Positions 23,117-35,574 of a stretch of 64,000 nucleotides of DNA are shown piece after piece. This stretch comes from Juglans regia (Eukaryota; Streptophyta; Magnoliopsida; Fagales; Juglandaceae). The stretch spans positions 33,563,866 through 33,627,865 of the forward strand of contig NC_049907.1 in the NCBI RefSeq assembly GCF_001411555.2, written 5' to 3'. The stretch's first letter is position 1, and each line of letters starts with the position of its first letter. The notes beneath the pieces were generated by a model. It was not told the DNA's origin and ran no database searches. It was given only the letters and a program-made list of their open reading frames with translations. A program made the translations under genes and the position numbers.

Positions 23117-26100
23117 ATGGAAGGAAGAGCCAGCAAGCAAGCGGCAATAACACAGAAACTTGAAAGATTGCAAGAAGAGGTAGGTCTACCTCCAGCCCCG
23201 CCCCTAATGGAACTAGACAAGGAAGTCAGAGACAAGAAAGCTCTATGGTGGGCAAAGCCCAACGAACCACTGGACCTGGTCCCAATGGACCCACAGAGAC
23301 CTGAGCACACCGTTTGGGTAGGAACAAAGATGACCCCTGAATTGAGCCAATCCTTGAAACAGCTCCTCGCCGATCACCGGGACGTGCTTTCTTGGAGCCA
23401 CGATGAGATGCCTAGAATTGACACTTTGGTCATCGAGCACCCCCTCAGCGTGGACCCCAAGGAAAAGAGAGTCAAGCAGTAACGCCGAAGTTTCATCGCG
23501 GAGAAGTATGCAGCGATCACCAAGGTGGTGGACCGACTTCTGGCCGCAAGGTTCTTGGAAGTGCACTACCCCGAATGGTTGTCCAATGTAGTATTGGTGA
23601 AGAAGTCGAGTGGAAAGTGGAGGATGTGCGTCCACTTGACCGACTTGAACAAGGCGTGCCTAAAAGACAGCTTTCTGCTCCCGCGTATAGACCTGATTAT
23701 AGATTCAATGGTAGGACACCCACTACTCTGGGTACAACCAGATTAAGATGAGTGTAGAGGATGAGGAGAAAACGACCTTCATCACTGACATGGGTCTCTA
23801 CTGTTACAAGGCCATGTCGTTCGGCCTTAAGAATGCAGGAACGACTTATCAACGACTAGTCAACCAGATGTTCAAGGAGCAGATCGGCTCAAACATGGGA
23901 AGTCTACGTGGACGACCTACGGGAGGCCTTTTCAGTATTGAGAAAGTACAATATGAAGCTCAACCTACTGAAATGCACATTTTGTGTTGAGTTAGGTAAG
24001 TTCCTGGGGTTCATGGTCTCGTAACATGGCATCGAGGCCAACCCCGAGAAATTCAAGGCAGTTGTCGATATGCCCCCGCTGTGGACGATCAATGAAGTAC
24101 AGAGGTTTGTAGGAAGAGTTGTCGTGTTGAGCCGATTTATCTCAAGGTCGATCCATCGTTGTCTTTCCTTCTTCAAAGTCCTCAGAAAGGCAAGTAAATG
24201 GGATGATGAGTGCAGCCAGGCTTTCGATGAGCTCAAGAAGTATCTAGCCCACCCATTGATCCTCAGCCAAACTAGCCCAGGGGAAGACCTAACGGTATAT
24301 CTAGCTGTGACCACGAACGCCATGTCCGCCGTAATGATCCGCGCCGAGGGGGGAGAACAATAGCCCATTTACTACATGAGTTGTGCATTTCGAGGAGCCA
24401 AGGCCAGGTATCCCCATACAAAAATGCTAGCCTTCGTACTGGTCATCCCTGCATGGTGACTGAGACCCTACGTCTAGGCCCATCCGATGAAGGTATTCAC
24501 CCTCGTACTCCTCAGGAAGATATTACAAAAGCCCGATGTGTCGGGTCGCATGACAAACTGGGCAATTGAATTGAGCGAGTTCGACATCGAGAACCTTCCC
24601 CCGACGGTGATCAAAGGACAAGTCTTGGCCGATTTTGTGGCTAAATTCTTTGATTTTCAAGAAAAGATAATTGTGACACCCCAAGGCAAACCCTAGCAGG
24701 TTTATGTTGATGGCTCGTCCTGCTGGGCTAGGGGGCGTAGGGGGCACATAATTATGAAAGCCGAAGAAAAGCTCAACTATGCAATCAAACTTGGTTTCAA
24801 AACCACTAATAATGAGGCTGAGTACGAGGCGCTGCTGGAAGGAATGACAGTGGTCAGGTCGTTGGGAGCGACCGAAGTCGAAGTAAGAGCTGACTTGCAA
24901 GTAGTGGTTGGTCAAGTCATGGGGCAGTTTGCCACCAAAGGTGAAAAACTTAAGAAGTACCTCCAGAAAGTAGGGGTGGAGCACGATCATTTTAGGTATT
25001 TCCACATCTAGCAGATCCCGAGGAGAGAAAACCACAAAGTAGACTACTTGGCAAAGGCCGCCTAGGGCCAGGAAGAAGCACCCCTCTCGGATAACACCAT
25101 GTTCAGAACTGTAGACACACCGGCCATTAGAGTAAGTGTATCAACAGTCTAGCTGCAGCAAACACTAGAGTGGGCGGGAGACATTATAAGGTTCCTTTAG
25201 AGAGGTTAGGTCCCTGATGGTCGGTCGGGAGGAGGCTAGGAAAGTCAGAAACAAGGTGGCACATTTCATGTTAGTGAAGGGAGTCCTGTACAGGAAAGGT
25301 TTTTATAAACCTCTCCTAAGATGCATCTCTCTTAAGGAAGTTCAAAACACGCTGGCCAAGGTACATGAGGGAATATGCGGAAACTACTCCGTTGAAAGAG
25401 CGCTAGCAGCGTGAGTAACGCGGGCGGGGTACTACTGGCCCAATTCCCTCCTATACGGGAAGGACTTCATGAAGAATTGCTCTAAGTGCCAAGAGCACGC
25501 ATCGATCCCCCACTGCCCTTCAGAAGAGTTAACCTCCATCATCTCCCCTTGGCCCTTTGCAGAATTGGGACTCAGCCCATTCCCCTGGGGCAAAGGGGGG
25601 TGAAGTTCATGGTGGTGGCAGTTGATCACTTCACGAAATGGGTGGAGGCAGAAGCACTGGCAACGATCACGGCCCGTGCTATAATAAGGCTCCTATGGAA
25701 GTCCATAATATGTCGGTTTGGGATCAGTCAGAGCTTCATATCGGATAATGGCAGGCAGTTCAATTACTCCCATTACCGAGAGTGGTGTGCAGAGATCAAA
25801 ATTAAGGCTAAGTACTCATGTCCTGGACACCCCCAAGCAAACAGACAAGTAGAAGGCACTAACAAGACACTGTTGAATATTCTGAAGAAACGTTTGGGAA
25901 AGCAAAAGGGGAGTTGGGACGAAGAACTCCCCAACATGTTATGGGCCTACCGAACATCTATCAGGACCCCCATGGGAGAGAGGCCTTTCACCCTTATATA
26001 TGGGACTAAAGTTGTAATCCTAGCAGAGGTGGGGCTACCCACTTATCGAGTAAAATTCTTCAACCCGGACTGCAACAAGCAAAAAGTCGAGCGGTACTTC

Positions 26101-26335
26101 AACAAGTGGGTCCAACCCTGGGGATTGAAGGTAGGGGATATGGTCCTAATGCAAACATGTGTCACCACCCAAGAAGAAGGAAAGCTTAGGCCCCGGTACG
26201 AAGGGCCTCTGTCGTAACAGCTAGCGGAAGGCCATGCTCGTACTAATTGAAGGAACGCGAAGGACGCGAGCTACCCCATCCATGGAACGCCGAGCACTAG
26301 AAGAAATATGATTTCACCTTATTTGCCTTGTGCTT
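23117..26335 (+). pseudogene. Tat-lineage pol: reverse transcriptase, RNase H, integrase
   Basis: Pol copies the element RNA and inserts the DNA. Coding similarity begins at about 23240 with the pre-RT segment (ELSQSLKQLLADHRDVLSWSHDEMP), without gag or protease before it. RT follows (AARFLEVHYPEWLSNVVLVKK, 23525-23746), broken by a TAA at 23480 and by a frameshift at about 23722 that destroys the first catalytic Asp segment. The YVDD box is readable near 23903 in a third frame, but the loop after it is deleted. RNase H has VDGSS (about 24709) and TTNNEAEYEALLEGM. Integrase (25217-26217) keeps VAVDHFTKWVEA, ISDNGRQF and QVEGTNKT, the likely D, D and E of the catalytic triad. The tail ends near 26335 (NAEH.KKY). 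It is non-functional as a whole. Confidence 0.85.
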
Positions 26336-26344
26336 GAAAATACC

Positions 26345-27200
26345 AATACCCAAGCCCAGTCTTTTGGCTGACCGCAATGCATTGGCTAAGAGCCAAAGCC
26401 TCCCTAGCTCTCCTCTTTATAGTCAATCAGGCATTAGTCACTTAAATCGCTGACCTTCGTGATGCATTGGCTAAGGGTCAAAGCCTCCCGAGCTTTCCCC
26501 TTTACAGCATGTCGGATGCAAGTTCTGAGACTTGTTGACCTTCGTGCACCCCAAGCCCAGTCCCTTGGCTGGTCGTGATGCATTGGCTAATGGTTAGAGC
26601 CTCCCGAGCTCTCCCCTTTCTAGCCAGTCGGGCACGAGTCACTTAATTCGCCGACCTTCGTGTAGTACATGATCGCGATGAATTGGCTAAGGGTCAAAAC
26701 CTCCTGAGCTTTCCCCTTCATAGCCAGTCGGACGCAAGTCCTAAGACGTGTCGACCTTAGTGCACCACAAGCCTAGTCCCTTGGCTGGTCATGATGCATT
26801 GGGTAAGGGCCAAAGCCTCCTGAGCTCTCCCCTTTACATCTAGTAGGGCATGAGTCACTTAACTCGCTGACCTTCGTGCAATACATGGTCGAGATGCATT
26901 GGCTCAGGGTCAACTCCTCTTGAGCTTTCCCCTTCACAGCCAGCCGGACACAAGTCTTGAGACTTTCTGACCTTTGCGCACCCCAAGCCTGGTCCCTTGG
27001 CTGGTCGCAATGCATTGGCTAAGGGCTAGGGCCTCCTGAGGTCTCCCCTTTACAGCCAGTCAGACACAAGTCACTTAACTCACTGTCCTTTGTGCAATAC
27101 ATGGTCACGATGCATTGGCTAAGGGTCAAAGCCTCCCGAGCTTTCCCCTTCAAAGCCAGTCAGACACAAGTCCATAGACGTGCCAACCTTTGCGCACCCC
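26345..27200. repeat. Tandem array with 216-bp higher-order unit
   Basis: The motif ATGCATTGGCTAAGGG recurs at about 26381, 26466, 26582, 26681, 26798, 26898, 27014 and 27114. After the first interval (85) the spacing alternates 116, 99, 117, 100, 116, 100, which gives a 216-bp unit of two diverged subunits in about four copies. The longer subunit carries CCAAGCCCAGTCCCTTGGCTGGTC. The array lies just after pol. Such post-pol arrays are known in Tat/Ogre elements. Confidence 0.85.
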
Positions 27201-27957
27201 AATCCAGTCGGATTGCCGACCATCGTAAACCTCACGTGGGGTCCGGCTTGTCGCGTAGAGACAAAAACTTTGAGCAAAGCAAGGGAAAATACCAAGAGGA
27301 GACGCAAATGCAAAAAAACACAAGTATAGGCGTAGCTTCATATATATACAAGTTCAGATTACATATAAAAATCCAATCAGGCGTAGAAGGTACAAAACAT
27401 AAGTGAAAAAGAAACCAACAAAACCATGGTGGGAAAGGAATGCCCTGGAAGGCCAGTGGCATCTGTTCTCTCTCGAGAGTCTAAACTGGCTGGAATGCCA
27501 AGAGGTTGGGATGAAGAGATGTAAGCGGTAGAGTGTTGAGGTCGGCTGACGGGTTCTCCAACAGATAATCCCTAAAGCACTCAAGGCCTTCCCAGGCCTC
27601 GTCTCAGAGCACTGGTGCATATCGAATCTGGGCTTCTAGAGTAGCCTTCGTGGCCTGTAGGTTCACGATAGTGGTATCCCGAGTGGAGATCGTGTTTGAT
27701 GCCTATGCCAAGTTGTCTTCTAAGGAGTCAATCCGACCCTGACATCGCAGCACGATGACCCACCAGCCACGGGAGGACTGCAACAATGAGAAGCAGTGTT
27801 GAAGTAGCCTAGAACGTTGCATCGCACATGAAGTCCTCTCCATCCTGGACCTTCGAAGCCTTCTTCAAACGAACCCTAGCCCCTCCTCCAACCGGTGAAT
27901 TTCCTCTTCGAGCCGCCGCTTCTCCGTTCCTAAGTGTTCAGACTCCCCTTTGAAATA

Positions 27958-30200
27958 TTAGGCCTCCTGGTCTTTTGTCTGTGTGAGCTCATTCTTCTCC
28001 CTGTGAAGCCGCTTGTTCTTCGAGCACAACAGTCGGACGCGTGCCTTTGACACGGCCACCTCCTCGACTAGGCCATCACGCTCCAAGCGGAGCTTGTCCA
28101 CCCTTATGTTCACTTTACAGATCCCCAAGCAAACGAGGCTATTTAGGGCACTAAGCGCCCGGTTCTGTTCCTTAGTTGCCTCCGACCTGCCAACGGTCAT
28201 TCGTGCCAATCGGTTCACCCCCTGAAATAAGACAAGTCAGAAGGAGATAACAGGATGGAAGAGGAAGAGAATGGAGTCTTTGTCACCTTGGAAAAATGTG
28301 GTTTGACCTTCTGAGCCTCTCACTCAACCGCTTTGGCACGGGCTCTCCCAGAACTTGGGTCGGTCCCCTAGGTGTCCCCACTGGCAGAACAAGAGGGCTT
28401 TTGGGGAATGATCGCGTGAGGTGCCAAAGGGCGGTCTAATTGAACCTTACTACCCAGAATCTCCAAGTCTGGGGCATCAAGACAATAAGAAGAACCTGCA
28501 GGCGGAGAAGACAATCTCCAAGGGGAGCCCTCCCTAGCAATCTCAGGTGATAGGATGTCCTCACGGATGGAGAAAGTCGAGGGAGAGGGTACCTCAACTG
28601 TCGTGGGCGTCACGGCTACCACACCAGCACCTCCGTTGGGCAGAAAAGACGGTGAGGGACGAGGAGCACCCTCACCAACTTGGGAGGATGGCGGCTGGGG
28701 AGAAGCAAGATGCGGTAGCTGATCTTCTGAGATAAAGAGGGAGCCAATGTCGATCTCGGGGAGAGTCCCCAACGCGGGCAAGGGACTCGGAGCCCTGTCT
28801 TTGGCAGCGCTGGAGACCGGTGGGATATCTTGTTCAATCCTGCCCCGGAGATCGGAAGACGAGGCCACCTCCCTTGGTGGGGAGGTTGCCAGAGCGGCTT
28901 TTTCTATTGCAAGGCCTGCATCGAAAGATAACAGGAGCTCGACAGAAGACCTTTTGGCTCGGAGAGACGCATGGAGCAAAGCGTTGAGAGTGATTTCGTC
29001 TGGCTCACCTTCGCCAGTTCCCCAGGCGGCTCTCAATAGCAGGACAATGGGTCATAATGGCGGAGTGTCAACACTTCATGGAGTCGGGATTGGTCGTGAG
29101 GAGCAGGGATGACCCTGGCAAAAGGAACCCATAGGGTCAGAGAAGAAGTACTACCAAAGGAACGGCGTATAGGCGCTGATGGAGATGGGTGAGGAGGACC
29201 TCTAGAACCCCCGCGATGAGGGCCCGAAGGAATTGAGCGAGAAGTGGAACCAAACTTGCTAAAAGGAGTCCCGGGCACAGGACATCGCCACGAACCTATA
29301 GACGCCTTGCATGAAGATGGTAGGGGACTTGACGAGAAGAGCTGGGATGAGAATGGGGACCACGAACCCCAGCCCCACGGACAACTCCAGCATCGCTCCC
29401 CTCGGCACAATGATGCTTAGTGTCGTCGCCCCTCGCAGGGGGAAAGCCTCGGCATATTTTGGAAGGAGGGAAGGGAGGAACCACTAGAAAGTCTCGACCC
29501 AGCATCAGTCTCATTCAGATCGGGGTGGGCAACCACCCAAGACTAAACGGTCACCACTCAGAATTCCTCCCCTTTGGATAGTTTGATCGAAACAGACTGA
29601 CTTGTCAGCACATTGGCCCAGATGGCCTGAACAGGAAACTCCTAGTGGATTTTCTCTCCTTCAAGGTACTCCCATCCTAAGCCAGAAATGAAGAAGAAGC
29701 GCCTCTGCCATTCATTAACGGATGAATATCGCTTCTCCAACGACATGAAACACTTCTCAGAAGCCCAGGATTGGAAGCTGCAGAAACTCCCATTGAGTCA
29801 GAAGATTCGATAGACCGACAAAACTCTCGCGCTGTTTGATGAGGGTAGTATTTAGAACCGTTATCTAGAACCTGATGGAAGATAATGCAGCTCGCCACCA
29901 TGATCTGCCAAGCATTAGGTTGAAGTTGCGCGGGGGCCAACTCCAGGAAATCAAGGATATTGGACAACAAAATGGCAGTCGCAGCTTGTTGGAGAACATC
30001 AACGGAAACAAAGCAACCCGTGTGGCCATCCCCTCCACATCCACTGCCGAGACACGGCAACCAGGGATCTCCATAACCGCTTCTGGGGGAATGTTGTAAG
30101 ATTGCCTCCACGCTCGAATGTCATCACTAGTGACGAAAGACACCCAATTCCTCCCGACGAAGGACCGAAGCCTGCCTTCATAGTCAGTCGAACTAGCCAT
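27958..30200 (-). pseudogene. Antisense ORF (aORF) of the Tat element, gypsy-type Transposase_28-like
   Basis: On the minus strand a long protein is encoded opposite to pol. It starts MASSTDYEGRLRSF at 30200, continues SFVTSDDIRAWRQ and PGCRVSAVDVEGMA, and shifts frame near 29970 into NILDFLELAPAQLQPNAWQ. It then runs through a proline/serine-rich middle (29036-28368, FISEDQLPHLASPQPPSS) to a coiled-coil-like end at 28218-27958 (VNRLARMTVGRSEATKEQNR, LRLERDGLVEEVAVSKARVR, KNKRLHREKNELTQ). The N-terminal half resembles the 'putative gypsy type transposon' family (Pfam Transposase_28), known as the antisense frame of Tat elements. Its function is unknown. Frameshifts and a stop near 28367 show it is broken here. 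Confidence 0.65.
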
Positions 30201-30575
30201 AGGAAGGGTTAGGGGAACGTAGGAAGAAAACAAAGGGCATGGGGGAACCCAAGAAGGAAGGAGGGCATGGACAACAGAATGGCAGTCGCAGCCTATTGGA
30301 GAATATCAACGGAAACAAAGCAACCCGTGTGGCCATCCCCTCCGCATCCACCGCCGAGACACGGCAACCAAAGATCTCCATAACCGCTTCCGAGGGAATG
30401 TTGTAAGATCGCCTCAATGCTCGAAGGTCATCATTGGTGATGAAAGACACCCAAGTTCCTCCCGGCGAAGGACTGAAGCCTGCTTTCATAGTCACTTGAA
30501 CTAGCGATAGGAAGGGTTAGGGGAACGTAGGAAGAAAACAAAGGCATGGGGGAATCCAAGAAGGAAGGAGGGCGA
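29962..30575. repeat. Tandem duplication (307 bp) over the aORF start
   Basis: 29962-30268 and 30269-30575 are two copies about 90 percent alike (for example GGACAACA.AATGGCAGTCG at 29962 and 30269). The duplication includes the aORF start region, so the upstream copy reads WVSFITNDDLRALRRSYN where the downstream copy reads WVSFVTSDDIRAWRQSYN. Confidence 0.8.
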
Positions 30576-30823
30576 GAGGATCTCTGGGAAAGGAGCAACG
30601 AAATGGAAATAATATTGAGAGATGTGAAGAAAAGGGGGGACTTAAATAGGAAGTAGCAGATGGTTGGTCTTGATGGAAGACAAAGAGGCATGACAGTGGA
30701 AACGGGCTAACGAACGGACATGATGACGTTAGTAGCCACCAAATGGATGCATGAACGGCGCGAGAAGACTAGTAGTCACGAGATCATTCAAAGCACGCTA
30801 CCAGAAGTCACGCCGACCAGGCT
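30576..30823 (-). other. Upstream region of the aORF
   Basis: About 250 bp on the 5' side of the antisense frame, on the minus strand. A TATTTAAGTCC-like A/T patch at 30645 (minus strand) could serve as a TATA region. It is not strong enough to call a promoter. Confidence 0.3.
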
Positions 30824-33800
30824 TGTAATACCTGAGTCATACTACGTAGACTTTTACGTCATTTTTATTAATTCTTTTAAGTGAAATATTCTTTTATTTA
30901 TTTTAAAATAAATATTTTTAATTATTTTATTTTAAAATGTGATTTATTAAAATCAATGAAGGGCATGATTTTAAGACTTTACAATATTTTCCTTAAGATC
31001 TCTAATTTTACTTATTCAAGAAATAGCCCAATTATTCTCTACCATTAGATTGGTAGGTGAAAAAAATATGTTGGAGGTGGATAGATCTCCACCATCCAAT
31101 TGCTTCTTGTGTTGAAAGAAGGGAACAAAGACCAAAAAACCCTTTCCCCTTCTCCAAGTCTACGGCTAAGGCAACAAAAAGAGAAAGCAAAAACTATCCT
31201 AAGGCAATTCTACTCCTACCCGTCGACCCTCACCCAAGAAAGAAAATTTCCACCTTCCTCTCCAAGCAACCAAGCTAGCACCACCACCCTCTCTTCTTCT
31301 CCTCTTTTCTCATCTTCAAGAAACCAAGTTCCCCTCATCTCTTTCAAGCTGTGCCACTCCATAGCAAGGGAAGAAAACATATTCCTCCTTCTCCAAGCCG
31401 TGTGTACCTCATTTCTACCCATTTTCGGTTTTGACTCAAAACTTGGAACCAAAGCTTGATTTCATCTTCCAAAGGGTGAAATCTTGAAGGTAATAGACTT
31501 TTGGTTTATTCCCTAGTATGATTTACATGTGGGTTTCGAGTTTCACCATTTTTCTTACTTATGATGTTTCGGTTTTGGGGTTTAACATAGTGCCATCATT
31601 TTGTTTATCAGCTACAAGGCTATACCACTATTTGGTCCTCCACTTGTATTTTGAAAGGGGCTAAGAGCATAAGGTAAAAACCCTAATTTGACTCATCTGA
31701 TTTTAATGTGATTTTGGAAGCCAACTAAGTTGTTTTAGCTTGTGTTTTGGTGTAGTTAAATTCCTATGCTGCAAATAAATATGTATGCTCTGTTTTGGCC
31801 CAAACCGAATATGTTGAAGTAGTTTTGCTTTGCATTTTCCTATATTTCAAAAATGCTATGATACCATTAAAATTAGTTTAATCATAGGTGATGATTAAAG
31901 TGGTTTTAATTTATATATGTTGGTACCATGTGTCTTGTGTTGAGGTTTGATTGGTAATCTAGTTTTAGGATGCTAGAGGTTCGGTTTAGAGTGTTTGCTT
32001 GGGTTTTGTAATTTTATATCTTGCTTTTAAGAGGTATTAAGTGAGTAAAGTATAAGCTTGAGTGTTTAAAGATTTTAAAATTGCTTAATGGGTAACCTTG
32101 CTATACTTTATGCTACTCTAATTTTAATGGGATATGTTATCTAAACTATATAAAATATTGCTTGTGTGATTAGATTATGGAATAGTTGGTTTAGGTATAG
32201 GAGATTAATTGTGCATGATATATTATGATATGTAAAACTGTCCAAGTTCCTCTAAGCCCATGTCATGCCACGTGTTGATGTAAAAATAGCCTATTTATGT
32301 TGTCCCTCGTTTGATTAAATTCTACCTAACCAAAGAGTGCAAAATATTGATAAGCTAACATTTTTATAATGAGGGACCACAAGTTGATTTAAAGGCATGT
32401 TTCCTAAACTTGTTTAGTCTACTTGAGATGCCTAAATTTATTTTAAAGCCCATTGTTGAGAATTTCCAGATTTTATCTCCTAATATCCATAACCCAAAGT
32501 GAGCTTGAACCAAAAAGATCTTGCTTTAAGCCTATGAATCCTTAACTTTTCATGTAAGCTTTTAAAATGGCATTTCCATGGATAGCTAGCATGTCTTTAT
32601 ATTTAAGTTATTTCTCTTGTAAGTTGAGGTGACGAGTAGTCATTGGGTTAATGCTAAGCATAGAAGGGATGATAGATTGTAATATCGTGATTTTCTCTTT
32701 TAAATGGAGGGCTAAAGAATATTGCATGAGTATTAACATGCTTATACTATTTATTAGAATAGGACCCATATTAACGTTAGAAGTATCAAGGAGTATAGAG
32801 GTAAGTAGTTATGACCATGCTTCTTACACCAAGTTCTCTTTATGAAAGAATGTTTCTCTCTCTTATTGCAAATGTTCTTCTAAAGAAAAGAATAAATGAA
32901 TATATTATGTACAAGCCCTTTCTTGATATCCCCTGTTCAACACCCTATTGATTATAATTGTGTGTATATGTATAAGGTAATCCATGCACGTAGGTTCTAA
33001 ATCATGAGATTTTCATACATGCTCTCTCAAGAAACTTATTGATTATTCCTATATGTAGTATAGCATGAAAATGTATATTGCTCATAAAAATGCATGTGCA
33101 TCGGACTAAGAAAGATGATGAAATGTTTTGATTACAAAGGAAAGGAAAGGAATGTCTCATGCCTTATGCTTTAAGCGATGCTTTAAATGGCACGATGAAA
33201 GTGCTTTAAAATGCCCCTATGAACTTATGCTTTAAATGACGCGAAGAAAGTGTTTTAAAATATCCTATGAACTGAAGTTTTATGGATGCCATGAAAGAAA
33301 TGAATGAAAGAAAGAAACGACTGAATGAATGAATGTTTTAATGTATAAAAATACGTAACGGCTATGACTGAATGAAAGGGTACCAAAGGAATGGGCAGAT
33401 TGCAATGTCGGGTAAGTAATAGGGGCCCTCTGACTGAAAGGGATTCCCAACCTGTGGTCACGGGCAAAATCCAGGTCCAAACGAAGACTGCTAACCCTAA
33501 CACACGAGGCGTGATAGTGTGCACCGGCTAAAGGAAAGTGAAACATGAAAGTATACTTATTTCTTAAAATGTTTATGCATGAAAGTATTGCTTATTTCTT
33601 AAAATGTTTATGTATGAAAGTTTGGCTTATTCCTTAAACTGTTTATGCATGAAATTATTGACAAAAATTAGCAAATGTTTATGTATGCCTGTTTTCAAAA
33701 GAAAAGATTATGTGATTAGTAAGTTAGCAACATGATGTACTGCTTACTGAGTATTTGACTCACTTTGTGTTTATATTTTAAACGTCCAGAAAGTTACGAA

Positions 33801-34040
33801 GAGGCTGGGGAGCAAGACATTTCTACAAAGAGAGAGACAAACGCTTAGTGTCTTCCCTATTGGTTCGACTTTGCATAGATGATGGATTATGTTTATGGAT
33901 GTTGTATTTTGTATGTAAATGGTAGGGATGGATTCTCTTCCTAACTAGAACAATTATGTTTTTATGAACGTATGATGGACTTTGAGAGTCTCTTATGGAT
34001 GAAAGTTTGAATAGAATGTCTATCAGGTTTTCCCCTTTAT
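30824..34040. mobile_element. Chromovirus-like LTR (Tekay/Del type), right end not resolved
   Basis: It begins TGTAATACCTGAGTC. It has AT-rich internal sequence and, near 33745-33810, a GCTTACTGAGTATTTGACTC motif followed by AACGTCCAG, a transcript-end signature of long chromovirus LTRs also seen near 7200-7290. No gag or pol is present. The expected GTTACA-type end and a duplicated flank (AGGCT on the left) were not found, so the right boundary (34000-34190) is uncertain and probably truncated. It lies between the aORF and the 3' LTR of the Tat element. Confidence 0.45.
33541..33665. repeat. 34-35-bp tandem repeat, about 3.5 copies
   Basis: Copies of CATGAAAGTATNCTTATTT CTTAAAATGTTTATG start at about 33544, 33578, 33612 and 33648 inside the chromovirus-like LTR. 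Confidence 0.75.
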
Positions 34041-34376
34041 TAGATTAGAAATTTAGAGTACACGTGTGTCATGTTCATGCTGATTGCATATTACTAGAGA
34101 AGAAAGGAGAAAGAAAGGACAGGTATGAACGTAGCGATTCCACCCTTTCCAGGGCAGGATCGTTAGAAGGCAATAATGATATGGTGACGTGTCAAGACCC
34201 CAATGTGTCGGGAAGCCAGGAGGAATAATGCAATTAATAAGGGGGAGTAATGGGCAAGAGCATGGCCAGCACACACCAACCGGTGGCTCAAGGCACCGTT
34301 GGTGCTTCAAGATCGTACGTTTGGGAAGCCAAGGAGATGGTGGGTCGCACACGTGTGCTAGACATTTGCGGGGCAC
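34041..34376 (+). other. Pre-3'-LTR region of the Tat element
   Basis: No gene is recognised. The A/G-rich stretch at 34094-34121 (GAGAAGAAAGGAGAAAGAAAGG) could act as a polypurine tract but is far from the LTR. The last bases before the LTR (TTTGCGGGGCAC) are a weak tract. Confidence 0.35.
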
Positions 34377-34952
34377 TGTGAGGGGATAAATCCCTAAGGA
34401 CAAGGCTGGTATGAATATTGGGCCCAAGACCACGCACAACACCCGGGGTTGGTAGGTCACCAAGCCCAGGCCTGCACCCAGGACTTGGGATGGAATGGCC
34501 TAGCCCAAGAGATTCAAGATGAGAAATGTGGAGTCAGATGTTCTAACAAAAGGGTGGGGTGAACGACATAACTTGACACAGGATCAAGTCTATTGAAAAG
34601 GGTGCCCCCGACCCTGACAATCTGGCGACCAGGGCTGACCAAACATCAGGGACCTCCTCGCCCCTAACATAGCTGCCCCAAGGCTATGCCGCATTAAATG
34701 AAGTAGAGGTAAGCACACCATAGGGGAGCCACACTGCATTTAATTATGGGGGGGGGGGGGGTTACTCTCATTCTTGAATATAGTTTGCTACCTCATTCTT
34801 GCCTCTATACTCTCTTCTCCTTCTTCAACCTTAAACTGACTTGAGCATCAGTGATACAACGGTACCCGAGCTCTCCATTCTCTTCCTTGCAGGGAAGAGC
34901 TCGAGCGTTGCCAACATGGAGTGGCCCAGGCACGTGAAACACGACATCAACA
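34377..34952 (+). repeat. Tat element 3' LTR (576 bp), internally deleted
   Basis: It aligns with 22262-23010 from TGTGAGGGG to CATCAACA. Relative to the 5' copy it lacks about 180 bp, including the TATA box, and has a run of 14 G at 34748-34761 at the deletion site. Confidence 0.8.
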
Positions 34953-34957
34953 ATGAT

Positions 34958-35567
34958 TATAATCATGTGTAAGTGCTTTATTTTCCTTAAAAAAATGATT
35001 AGAAGTTGATGACGAACAAAATATTTTTCATCATAGATATATAGTGAGGAAAATTGTTAAGGTGGCAAGCTAAAATGCTTGGTTATTGCATTATTGTAAG
35101 GAAAAAGTGGAAGCATTTCTCTTAACATTTTCGCCCAATCATTTGGATATTTGGAACATATATATTTTATATGGGTGGGTAACATGTGTAAAGTTTGTGG
35201 AAACGAATAAGTTTTATTCTGATCCCTAGCTATCATGGTGCAATATATGCTTCCAAGAGTCTCACAATGGACTGCAAAAAAGTTGTTTAGGGATGCGCTA
35301 ATTAATGTTAATATTGTCATAAAATATGTTCTTTATGACAAGATTAAGGGAAACAAAATGCAATGGGTGCTAAGGTTGTAGTTGGAGGTTAAGGTAATTT
35401 CTTGGAGGTTAAGGTAATTTCAAATTATCTGAGTTGATTTTTAAAAAGTAGGTTATGAATCTCATTAAGATGCGTCTGAATATATGTAGTAGGTTGAGAT
35501 GAGTTTAAATATATTATGTGAAATTGAAAAAGTAATATGTTTTATCAATGATTAGTTTGAGAAGAAT
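34958..35567. other. Spacer between the Tat element and CACTA-2, no gene recognised
   Basis: AT-rich. A GGAGGTTAAGGTAATTTC segment is directly repeated at about 35384 and 35403. A minus-strand frame at 35320-35057 has no recognisable family and no promoter. Confidence 0.45.
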
Positions 35568-35574
35568 CACTACA

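Larger units (their letters stand above)
22262..34952 (+). mobile_element. Tat-lineage Ty3/Gypsy retrotransposon with antisense ORF
   Basis: Two related LTRs (22262-23010 and 34377-34952) both start TGTGA and end CATCAACA. The flanks are a perfect ATGAT duplication (22257-22261 and 34953-34957). Inside are a TTGGCCCCATATGTGGGA primer-site region, a decayed pol without gag or protease, a tandem repeat array, a minus-strand reading frame and a nested chromovirus-like LTR. The combination of a TTGG(C)GCC-type primer site, a repeat array after pol and an antisense frame before the 3' LTR is characteristic of the Tat lineage (Retand/Grande/Ogre relatives). Confidence 0.85.

Noticed and set aside
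35057..35320. 87-codon minus-strand frame between the Tat element and CACTA-2
   Set aside because: No family, promoter or repeat relationship could be recognised.
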